From UBA4416 sp035439445 (GTDB taxonomy: Bacteria; Bacteroidota; Bacteroidia; B-17B0; Aurantibacillaceae), in NCBI GenBank assembly GCA_035439445.1, contig DAORKG010000002.1, positions 1 to 64,000 of the forward strand: a stretch of DNA of 64,000 bases, read 5' to 3'. Positions 41,260 to 48,768 of the stretch are shown in pieces; the stretch's first letter is position 1, and every line of letters starts with the position of its first letter. A program made the position numbers and the translations under genes. The notes beneath the pieces are model-generated. The model did not search any database. It saw only the letters and a list, made by a program, of their open reading frames with translations, and was not told the origin of the DNA.

Positions 41260-43188
41260 ATGAAATATATTTTGTTTGTTATTTTGAGTGGAACGTATCT
41301 ATTAATTAAAGCTCAATCACCAAAAACTAACTATATAAAAATCTACAGAGAACTTGCAGTATCTCCCATAAACGATAGTTCTTTAGTTGATAGCTTGTTT
41401 AAATTGGCATTCATCATCAATAACTATCAATCCGACTCATCGGATACTATTGCTGATGATTTTTTAAAATTGGCATTAAAGAACGATAAAAATAATTACC
41501 TCCTTGGTAAAGCACATGTTTATAAAGGTATAGTTGCAAGAGATAATGAAAACCATATTGACGCAATTACGCATTTAAATCTTGCCATAAAATATCTTAA
41601 TAAAAATATCCCATCTATTGTTCTTTGCTATACGTATCAAACACTATCTGCTACTTATTCCGAACTTAATAACCCCGAATTAGAAAGTAAGACTTTGCTA
41701 TTAGGACTTGAAATGGCGATGGTTTTACAGAATAACGTATTGTTGGGAAATTCGTACAATGCATTAGGAATTAAGTATAACAAAGAAAAAAAGTATCATA
41801 AGGCAAAAGCAATGTTTCGCTTATCAATAAATATTAGGAAAATTACCAACGACAAAATTGGTTTAATGAGAGGTTATTTAAATATGAGTATTTCTTGTAG
41901 AAATATTAGTGAATTTGATAGCGCAATGTATTATATAAATAGTGCTTTAACTCTTGCTGATACTGAAGGTAACTTGTATTATAAATCATATGCATATAGT
42001 GATAAAGGTGCAACATATTTATTAATGAATAGTATTGATAGTGCAATTACTTATTTAAAACTATCTGAAAAAATACGCATTACAATTGATGAAAAAAGAG
42101 AGTTAGCCTCTACTTATTTCTACTTGGCAGATTGTTATGCAAAAAAACAACAATTTCACTTAGCTTTAGGATACTATCATAAAGCAAAAAATCTTTATAA
42201 CATAACATATAATCTAAAAGAACTTGCATCTACTTACGAGCAAATGGGAGAATTTTTTTTTAAAATTAAATCATTTGATTCTGCTTATGTTTATCAGAGA
42301 AAATATCAACGTAATAAAGATTCTCTAACTCTTATCAATAACAATAGATCTACAGATGCTTTAATTGCTTCTTTTCAATTTGAAGAAAAAGAGAAAGCGA
42401 TTCAATTATTAAATAGCCAAAAACAAACACAAGAACTTAAAATTAATAATCAACAGCAATTATTGGGTATTGCCTTTGTTTGTTTGCTGTTTATGATAAT
42501 ATTAATAGTATTTGTTATATATACCAGAAAACAGAAAATTAAAAAAGTTCTACTCGAAACATCACTCAAAGAAGAATCTTTAAAAAGATTTGAATCTGAA
42601 AAACTGCAAAAAGAAAAGGAACGTATCTCACGTGATTTGCATGATAACGTTGGAGGCCAACTTTCATATATTTTATATTCTCTGGATGGTATAGATAATA
42701 CAGATACAACTAAAAGAAATGAAATAAAAACCAACATTAATAAATCTGTTAGAAGTGTTATTCAAAATTTAAGGGAAACTATATGGGCAATCAATGACGA
42801 GTCAATTAAAATCAATGATTTGTCAGATAAACTCAAAGTATATTCACGGTCAATGTTTAAAAATTCAAATACAAAAATTATTTTCTCTGAAAATATTCAA
42901 ACTGAAATATTATTGAATTCATTAGTAGGCTTAAATTTGTACAGAATATGTCAGGAAATTATAAATAATGCATTTAAATATTCAAATGCAACTGAATTAA
43001 AGATATCAATTATTTCGCAAGAAAAAATATCTATTACTATTGCTGATAATGGTAAAGGATTTGATTTAAACGAACAAACTGAAGGTTTTGGACTTAGAAA
43101 CATTTATGATAGAGCTCAAGAGATAGGAGCGTCTGTAACATTAAATGCTAGTAAAAATCAAGGGGTAACTTACACAATAGTAGTATAA
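41260..43188 (+). CDS. TPR-containing sensor histidine kinase (NarX/DesK type), pair 1
   Basis: 642 residues. Signal peptide (MKYILFVILSGTYLLIKAQ), a periplasmic part with about six TPRs (residues 60-365), a membrane helix (about 400-422) and a HisKA_3 dimer region with His 461 in ERISRDLHDNVGGQLSYI. The HATPase_c domain has CQEIINNAFKYSNA and ITIADNGKGFDLNEQTEGFGLRNI. The domain order indicates that a periplasmic or surface event sensed by TPRs changes phosphorylation of the NarL-type regulator coded 39 bp downstream. The last codons overlap inverted repeat site 2. A weak -7 match TATATTTA is at 41235-41242. Confidence 0.93.
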   Translation: MKYILFVILSGTYLLIKAQSPKTNYIKIYRELAVSPINDSSLVDSLFKLAFIINNYQSDSSDTIADDFLKLALKNDKNNYLLGKAHVYKGIVARDNENHIDAITHLNLAIKYLNKNIPSIVLCYTYQTLSATYSELNNPELESKTLLLGLEMAMVLQNNVLLGNSYNALGIKYNKEKKYHKAKAMFRLSINIRKITNDKIGLMRGYLNMSISCRNISEFDSAMYYINSALTLADTEGNLYYKSYAYSDKGATYLLMNSIDSAITYLKLSEKIRITIDEKRELASTYFYLADCYAKKQQFHLALGYYHKAKNLYNITYNLKELASTYEQMGEFFFKIKSFDSAYVYQRKYQRNKDSLTLINNNRSTDALIASFQFEEKEKAIQLLNSQKQTQELKINNQQQLLGIAFVCLLFMIILIVFVIYTRKQKIKKVLLETSLKEESLKRFESEKLQKEKERISRDLHDNVGGQLSYILYSLDGIDNTDTTKRNEIKTNINKSVRSVIQNLRETIWAINDESIKINDLSDKLKVYSRSMFKNSNTKIIFSENIQTEILLNSLVGLNLYRICQEIINNAFKYSNATELKISIISQEKISITIADNGKGFDLNEQTEGFGLRNIYDRAQEIGASVTLNASKNQGVTYTIVV

Positions 43189-43196
43189 TTGTACTA
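43181..43196. promoter_or_regulatory. 7-2-7 inverted repeat, site 2 (across kinase 1 stop, before regulator 1)
   Basis: TAGTATA-AT-TGTACTA. It includes the kinase stop codon TAA (43186-43188) and ends 31 bp before the regulator ATG. Its position matches that of site 4 in the other gene pair. Confidence 0.6.
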
Positions 43197-43227
43197 TATA
43201 TTTATTAATCTTTAATATTCAATTTTG

Positions 43228-43896
43228 ATGAAAAATAAGAATATGACATACATTGCTATTGTTGATGATAAAAAATCATTACGTACTGCGTTGCAAGATC
43301 GGTTAAATGCATTTGATAATTACGAGGTTTTATTTACTGCTGAAAACGGAAAAGATTTTTTAGAAAAGATGGTAGAAGCCAGAAAATCAATTTCACCTGA
43401 CGTGGTGTTGATGGATATCGATATGCCAATTATGAACGGAATTGAAGCTGTTGCTCAAGGCAAAGATAGATTTCCAAACTCTAAATATTTAATGCTGACA
43501 ATATTTGATGAGGACGATAAAATTTTTAGTGCGATTAAAGCAGGAGCAGATGGTTATTTACTAAAAGATGAGCCAATAGAAAAAATTAAAGAAGCTATTA
43601 TAAATTTATTAAATGAGGAAGGAGCTCCAATGAGTCCTAGTATTGCTAGGAGGGCTTTTAATTTATTAATGAATGCTAAATTTGAAATTAAAGAAACTCC
43701 TTCTAACGATTTGGATTATAATTTAACAGATAGAGAGAAAGAAATTCTATTAAAATTAATTGATGGATTAGAGTACAAAGAAATTGCTCAGGATATAGGC
43801 GTTAGCCCAAACACAATTCGTAATCATGTAACTAAAATCTACAAAAAGCTTCACGTTACTTCTAGAGCTCAAGCTATGAAATTATTTTCTAAATAA
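43228..43896 (+). CDS. NarL/LuxR-type response regulator, pair 1
   Basis: 222 residues from ATG 43228; a TTG directly before it (43225) adds one residue and is not needed. Receiver domain with DD (13/14), phospho-acceptor Asp 63 in VVLMDIDMP and the Lys in LLKDE. An unusual MSPSIARRAFNLL linker follows, then a LuxR/NarL helix-turn-helix at the end (LTDREKEILLKLIDGLEYKEIAQDIGVSPNTIRNHVTKIYKKL). Partner of the kinase upstream. It is very similar in layout to the regulator at 44651. It probably binds the 7-2-7 repeats in this region. Confidence 0.95.
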   Translation: MKNKNMTYIAIVDDKKSLRTALQDRLNAFDNYEVLFTAENGKDFLEKMVEARKSISPDVVLMDIDMPIMNGIEAVAQGKDRFPNSKYLMLTIFDEDDKIFSAIKAGADGYLLKDEPIEKIKEAIINLLNEEGAPMSPSIARRAFNLLMNAKFEIKETPSNDLDYNLTDREKEILLKLIDGLEYKEIAQDIGVSPNTIRNHVTKIYKKLHVTSRAQAMKLFSK

Positions 43897-43950
43897 TTTT
43901 TTATATTATATAGACAAAAATTAAACGATATTAGCCGATAATAAAAAAGC

Positions 43951-43986
43951 ATAAACCCCTGAAATTTATTAATTTCAGGGGTTTAT
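43951..43986. terminator. Bidirectional terminator, copy 2 of the repeated hairpin
   Basis: Perfect 16-bp arms (43951-43966 and 43971-43986) with loop TATT and the same ACCCCTGAAATT core as 38031-38066. It lies between two convergent genes: regulator 1 and the lipoprotein. Confidence 0.85.
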
Positions 43987-44002
43987 GAAACGTTTTTTGT
44001 AA

Positions 44003-44569
44003 TTATGGATTTGTTAATGAACCACTTATGGTGTACGTTGAAATTGGCCAACCGCCGCTGGTTTGAAAAACTGCATTATTAAAAACAGTAGTAAATTTCC
44101 CGCCCACAATAGAAGCAGTCATTGTTCCCGATGTTCCGATAACTGATGTTACTCCTCCGCTTCCATTTGGAAATCCAAGTGACATATAAGCTTGACCACT
44201 ATTGTACCCGATGTTTGAAATATTATATGTTCCTGTTGTTGCAGATAAAGAACCATACATATCAATGATTAACCCAGTATTTAAGTTTGCTTTACTCATT
44301 CCTCTTTGGCGATATGTTTGAGTTGTACCTGTATATCCACCAACTTGTATAGAATCCAATGTGTAAGTTGAGCCTCCTGATATAGTCACAAAGTTAACGG
44401 TTGGTGTTGTAGTACCTCCACCAGTTGTTCCCCCTCCGGTTGTTCCCCCACCAGTAGTTGTGCTGTTTGTGTCTTCTGGAGCAGTATCATCTTTTTTCTT
44501 ACATGAAAAAATGATGGCACTTGATAATAAAACAATTAATGCTGTGTTTAATAAAGTTGCTTTTTTCAT
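44003..44569 (-). CDS. Small lipoprotein between the two kinase/regulator pairs
   Basis: 188 residues. Signal peptide ending in the lipobox IIFSC (Cys 23), then KKKDDTAPEDTN and a Gly/Thr linker of GGGTT units (about residues 41-54, coded by an 18-bp tandem repeat at about 44404-44460). The mature part (residues 57-188) is beta-rich, with LDSIQVGGYTGTT, GTYNISNIGYNSGQAYMSLGFPNG and GTMTASIVGGKFTTVFNN. No known domain recognised. The gene lies between regulator 1 and regulator 2, and a 7-2-7 repeat (site 3) is 55 bp upstream of its start, so it is a likely output or sensor part of this circuit. Confidence 0.8.
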   Translation of the reverse strand: MKKATLLNTALIVLLSSAIIFSCKKKDDTAPEDTNSTTTGGGTTGGGTTGGGTTTPTVNFVTISGGSTYTLDSIQVGGYTGTTQTYRQRGMSKANLNTGLIIDMYGSLSATTGTYNISNIGYNSGQAYMSLGFPNGSGGVTSVIGTSGTMTASIVGGKFTTVFNNAVFQTSGGWPISTYTISGSLTNP

Positions 44570-44623
44570 AGTTATTAAATTTTTATTTTAAGCAAACTTC
44601 CTTATTATTTTAGGATACTGAAA

Positions 44624-44639
44624 TAGTGCATATGTACTA
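44624..44639. promoter_or_regulatory. 7-2-7 inverted repeat, site 3 (upstream of the lipoprotein)
   Basis: TAGTGCA-TA-TGTACTA, 55 bp upstream of the lipoprotein ATG and in the short gap after regulator 2. One arm position differs from perfect symmetry. Confidence 0.6.
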
Positions 44640-44650
44640 ATTTATAAAAA

Positions 44651-45310
44651 TTAGATGATGTCTCGCTTTATGGCAATTTTTACAGCATCTACTTTAGAAG
44701 AGACATGAAGCTTTTTGTAAATACTTGTTATTTGATTGCGAACAGTATTAGGACTAACGATTAATTGATCTGCTATTTCTTTATAATCCAAGCCATTTAC
44801 CAGTCCTTTTAAAACTTCTATTTCTCTTGGTGTTAAATTGTGTTCAGATTTTATTTGTTCTTTTTTAACGCTGTACTCTTGTGATAATAATTTTAATGCT
44901 TTGCGAGCTACGCTCGGACTCATTGGAACAGTTTGATATTGTTTAACTTGTTCTATATAATTTATAATTGTGTCTGTACTTTCGTCTTTTAATAAGTATC
45001 CTGACGCACCGGCTTTTATAGCTTCAAATATTTTGTCATATTCATCAAATACTGTTAGCATTAAAAATTCGATTTTAGGATAAATTGTTTTCCCCTCTCT
45101 TACGGTTTCAATACCATTTTTTTCCGGCATATCAATATCCATCAAAACAATATCAGGTAATTCATTATTGTCAAGTGTTTTTATAGTATCTAAAAATTCA
45201 ATTCCATTTTGAGCTGTAAACACTACTTTTACTTTTTTTGAGTGTTCTAATTCCAATTTACGATCAGCTCGATTAATGTATTTATCGTCTACTATAGCTA
45301 CTTTTATCAT
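44651..45310 (-). CDS. NarL/LuxR-type response regulator, pair 2
   Basis: 219 residues. Receiver with DD (8/9), phospho-acceptor Asp 58 in IVLMDIDMP and the Lys in YLLKDE. The linker MSPSVARKALKLL and the helix-turn-helix LTPREIEVLKGLVNGLDYKEIADQLIVSPNTVRNQITSIYKKL are close to those of regulator 1, indicating an old duplication. DNA-recognition helices (SPNTIRNHVTKIYKKL and SPNTVRNQITSIYKKL) share most positions, so both may bind the same operators. It is the last gene of the minus-strand run. Confidence 0.95.
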   Translation of the reverse strand: MIKVAIVDDKYINRADRKLELEHSKKVKVVFTAQNGIEFLDTIKTLDNNELPDIVLMDIDMPEKNGIETVREGKTIYPKIEFLMLTVFDEYDKIFEAIKAGASGYLLKDESTDTIINYIEQVKQYQTVPMSPSVARKALKLLSQEYSVKKEQIKSEHNLTPREIEVLKGLVNGLDYKEIADQLIVSPNTVRNQITSIYKKLHVSSKVDAVKIAIKRDII

Positions 45311-45345
45311 AACCCAAAAATCTTAAAACTGATTTAAAACACAAA

Positions 45346-45361
45346 TAGTTCATTTGCACTA
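45346..45361. promoter_or_regulatory. 7-2-7 inverted repeat, site 4 (across kinase 2 stop, before regulator 2)
   Basis: TAGTTCA-TT-TGCACTA. It includes the stop codon of kinase 2 (45359-45361 on the minus strand) and lies 35 bp before the regulator ATG, the mirror of site 2. Confidence 0.6.
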
Positions 45362-46969
45362 TACCGTTATTAATATATTGGTACCATTTGTACTTGTTTG
45401 ATATTCAATATTTGCACCCACTTCAGTTAAACGAGACTTTAAATTTTTTATACCATAATGGTTTTGTTTTTCTAAATCTGTTTGTTTGATGCCAATGCCA
45501 TTATCAGAAATTCCAATTCCTAACGTGGTACTTAAGTTATCATAGAATTTTATTGTTACCTCAGTTGCTTGGCTGTGTTTATTGATATTGTTTATTACTT
45601 CTTGGCAACTGCGATATATAGCCAGCACAACTTCGTTATTAATATTTTTTTCTTCAGATATGCTATCATTTATAGTGCATGGGACTAACAGATGTGTTTT
45701 TATGTATGGCTTTAATTTGTCTACTAACTCAAAATTAGTGATTGATTTAGAAGTTAATGTCCAAATAGAATCTCTGAGTCCATCAATAATATCTTTTGAA
45801 TTATTTTTCACAAGTGATAAATCATTTTTTAAATCCTCATCTACATTTCTATTTTTTAAAATCCAATCAACTTTTGTGTTTACAAAACTAACTAAGGATC
45901 CAACATTATCATGTAAGTCTCGTGAAATGCGATTACGTTCTTGTTCGATTTTTTGAATGGAAGCTAGTTCTTCCTGATTTCGTTTTAATTGTGCTACATT
46001 TCGTCTCCACAGCACAACAACCATTATAAGTAGCAATAAAACAATCAATGTTATAATCAAAATATTTCTATTTTTTAGTTGCTGTTGCTTCAATTCATTT
46101 TCTTGCAAAAGTTCTTTATTTTCTCTTTCTTTTTTTTCTGTTTGATATAATGCTTGGTATTCAGATAGTTCTTTAACGGATTCTTTTTTAAACAATGAAT
46201 CTTTCATTTTAATGAAATTTTTGTAAGCTTTAGCTGCATTTGGATCGATCATCACGCTGTAACATTTCGACATTAAGCCATAAACATAAAGTAACCCTTG
46301 TTCGTCCTTAGCGTTTGTGTATATTTTTTCCGCTCTGCTAAAATATGTAAGCGCTTTTTGAGGCTGTTTATTGTCGTAATAATATATCCCGTATTTCATT
46401 ACAGCAAAGGCTATGGCACCTGAATCTTTTGCTAAAATGGCATATCTGTATGCTTTGTTTATGTATGCCATTGGGGGATATTTTCTGTTACTATCAATAA
46501 AACATATTTCTGCCATAATGCTATTTGCCTGTGATATCTCATTAAATTGACGAGTGCTGTCATAGGATAATACACATTTTTTCATATTGATAAGTGCCGA
46601 ATCAATATTTTTCATTTCTGTATACATGGCTCCAATGTTGTGATACAGATGGCCTATCACTGAATCAAAATGATTTTGCTGGGCTATTTTGAGGGCTTTA
46701 TAGAAGTATGGGAGTATAACTTTTTTGTTATCCTGGTCGTTATAATATTCGGCTACCCCGGCTTGCAGATTTGCCTGCATAAGCTGTTTTGGCTTTTTTA
46801 ATCTTTCTGCCAAGTTCAATGCCTTAAACGCTATTACGTATGCTTTTTGGTGATTACCTGAGTTGAAAGTTTTTTTAGATTCATTTATTAGGATAGAAAC
46901 AGAATCTTGCGATCTGACAGAAACAATAAACGATATTATAAACAATAAAACTAAAAATGAATTTTTCAA
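45359..46969 (-). CDS. TPR-containing sensor histidine kinase, pair 2
   Basis: 536 residues. Signal peptide MKNSFLVLLFIISFIVSVRSQ, about five TPRs (residues 35-275), a membrane helix (about 297-318), a short coiled coil, then HisKA_3 with His 353 in ERNRISRDLHDNVGSLVSFV. The HATPase_c domain has SCQEVINNINKHSQATEV and ISDNGIGIKQTDLEKQNHYGIKNLKSRL. It is the same architecture as kinase 1 but shorter in the TPR part. It starts 8 bp after the alpha/beta hydrolase stop, so it is read as part of that operon. Confidence 0.93.
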   Translation of the reverse strand: MKNSFLVLLFIISFIVSVRSQDSVSILINESKKTFNSGNHQKAYVIAFKALNLAERLKKPKQLMQANLQAGVAEYYNDQDNKKVILPYFYKALKIAQQNHFDSVIGHLYHNIGAMYTEMKNIDSALINMKKCVLSYDSTRQFNEISQANSIMAEICFIDSNRKYPPMAYINKAYRYAILAKDSGAIAFAVMKYGIYYYDNKQPQKALTYFSRAEKIYTNAKDEQGLLYVYGLMSKCYSVMIDPNAAKAYKNFIKMKDSLFKKESVKELSEYQALYQTEKKERENKELLQENELKQQQLKNRNILIITLIVLLLLIMVVVLWRRNVAQLKRNQEELASIQKIEQERNRISRDLHDNVGSLVSFVNTKVDWILKNRNVDEDLKNDLSLVKNNSKDIIDGLRDSIWTLTSKSITNFELVDKLKPYIKTHLLVPCTINDSISEEKNINNEVVLAIYRSCQEVINNINKHSQATEVTIKFYDNLSTTLGIGISDNGIGIKQTDLEKQNHYGIKNLKSRLTEVGANIEYQTSTNGTNILITV

Positions 46970-46977
46970 GGTTCTTA

Positions 46978-47775
46978 TTATTTAAAACATACTCTTATGA
47001 ATTTCTTTAAAGCTTTATTGCTTCTATCAGGGCTTTCTAAGAACCCCATGTGTCCATCGTGTTCTAAGTATAACACATGTTTGTTTTTAATAAGTTCAGC
47101 CTGTTCCAATAACTGAGTGTGGGGAAGAACATTATCGTGTTCCCCAATTACCATCATTACAGGAAAATGAGCTAAGCCTAAGATGACATCTCGATGCGGA
47201 CGGTCTTTCATGCCTTCTAACGCTGCAATAACAGATTGTTTGGAAGTTTTTGCAGCGATTTTTTGAGCAAAGGCAATTTCTTCTTTTAGGTATTTAAAAT
47301 TTTTTGTTGCGAAAAGATTTTTAATGACCTCTGTGGTATAAATTTTATGATTTGCTTTTACCACTTTTATAGAACGTGTTCTGTCTCGCTTTTTCTCATC
47401 ACTGTCAGCATAAGCTGAAGAATGATATAAACACAACCCTTTTAAATTATCTGGATACAAATCAGCAAATGCTAAGCCTGTATAGCCACCCATGCTATGT
47501 CCAATGATGACGTATTTTTTTAAATGTAAACTATCCATCACGGCTTTCACACATTTTGCGTTCAACTCCATTGTGTGCACATAACCAAAACAATCCGTAT
47601 CTCCATGCCCAGGTAAATCAATGGCAATTACTCTAAATGATTTTGAAAGACTTTTAATGGTACTTTCCCATATTTTATGGGAACCCAAGAAACCATGTAA
47701 CAACACAACTACCCTGCCTTTTCCGGTATCAGAAAATGTCACAGTTCCATTTTTAAATTTAGTTGTTTTTATCAT
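46978..47775 (-). CDS. Alpha/beta hydrolase
   Basis: 265 residues. VVLLHGFLGSHKIWE (oxyanion HG), nucleophile elbow VIGHSMGGYTGLAF (GxSxG, Ser about 97), catalytic Asp probably in VIGEHDNVLPH and His in LEHDGHMGFLESP. It belongs to the general esterase/hydrolase fold; substrate unknown. The start overlaps the end of the J-domain gene by 4 bp (ATGA) and the sensor kinase follows after 8 bp, so it is part of an operon with a signalling output. Confidence 0.9.
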   Translation of the reverse strand: MIKTTKFKNGTVTFSDTGKGRVVVLLHGFLGSHKIWESTIKSLSKSFRVIAIDLPGHGDTDCFGYVHTMELNAKCVKAVMDSLHLKKYVIIGHSMGGYTGLAFADLYPDNLKGLCLYHSSAYADSDEKKRDRTRSIKVVKANHKIYTTEVIKNLFATKNFKYLKEEIAFAQKIAAKTSKQSVIAALEGMKDRPHRDVILGLAHFPVMMVIGEHDNVLPHTQLLEQAELIKNKHVLYLEHDGHMGFLESPDRSNKALKKFIRVCFK

Positions 47776-48728
47776 GGTTGTTTTTCAAAAAAATCAATAT
47801 CGCTGCTAATATATTTTTTGTTTTTTGATTTGTTATCTATAACATACAACAAGGTTACTTCTTCAGCAGATTCGTCTTCAAACAATGTTGGCGTACTCTT
47901 CCAGTTTTGATATTGTATTGTGCTATCAAATCCTCCTGATATTTTGTTGTTAAATAATAATTTGTCCTTATTCCAGTCCTTACCCAACATACATTTCCAA
48001 TACACCCCTGTATCTGGAAGTTTAGAAAACTCAGCAGTGTAAGAATTTTTCAAATAAGCATGTTGTAAATATGAATTTGTTTTTTTGTCGAATACCGCAA
48101 TGATAGCATCATAGCCACTTGAATTATTTATTTGAAGGACATGCTGTGTGTCAAATGTTTTTATGTTTCCAAAAAAACCATTGTAAGGGTTGTCACCATT
48201 TGATAAAGATGAAATTTCTTGTTCTACTGGTGCGGTTGATGCTGATTTTATTTCAGGTAATTGAGATGCTTTTGGTTCCGAACTAAATAATGAAACAATA
48301 ACCATCAATAATCCCACTGCTATTGGAGTTGCAAATAAAACATATTTATAATCACTGTAGGTGTTTTTTTGTTCAACAACATTTGCAGCTTTGTATTTTG
48401 CCTGATGATAATGTTGCTTGTAATATTCTCTGCGTTTTAAATCTTCTTCATCGGTACTCCACTCTTTTTGGCCTCTATTTTTAGGGTTTGTATGATGTTG
48501 TCGTTGCTTTGGTTGAGCTGTAGTTGCTCCTAAACTATCATATCTTCTTCTAGTATGAGGATTAATTAGTGTGTCGTAGGCCTTTAAAATCCGCTCAAAT
48601 AACTGTCTTGCATTTGGATCCGGATTTTTATCCGGATGATAAATTTTAGCCAATCTTCTAAAAGCCGCCTTTATTTCAATATCAGTAGCATTTTTGGTTA
48701 GCCCTAGTATTGAATAATAGTCTGCCAT
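47772..48728 (-). CDS. J-domain membrane protein
   Basis: 318 residues. J-domain at the very N-terminus (1-66), with the HPD motif at 31-33 (IYHPDKNPD). A basic, Gln/His-rich linker follows (about 70-125), then one membrane helix (about 130-150, YVLFATPIAVGLLMVIVSLF). The C-terminal 165 residues are probably periplasmic, with a YDAIIAVFDKKTNSYLQHAYLKNSY beta domain. It would recruit Hsp70 to the inner membrane. Nothing else is known of the C-terminal part. Confidence 0.88.
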   Translation of the reverse strand: MADYYSILGLTKNATDIEIKAAFRRLAKIYHPDKNPDPNARQLFERILKAYDTLINPHTRRRYDSLGATTAQPKQRQHHTNPKNRGQKEWSTDEEDLKRREYYKQHYHQAKYKAANVVEQKNTYSDYKYVLFATPIAVGLLMVIVSLFSSEPKASQLPEIKSASTAPVEQEISSLSNGDNPYNGFFGNIKTFDTQHVLQINNSSGYDAIIAVFDKKTNSYLQHAYLKNSYTAEFSKLPDTGVYWKCMLGKDWNKDKLLFNNKISGGFDSTIQYQNWKSTPTLFEDESAEEVTLLYVIDNKSKNKKYISSDIDFFEKQP

Positions 48729-48768
48729 TAAAAAACAATAGTTACTGTGTTCTAAATTACAACAACAA

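Noticed and set aside
44404..44460. CRISPR-like short tandem repeat
   Set aside because: It is an 18-bp coding tandem repeat for a Gly/Thr linker behind a lipobox, with no spacers.
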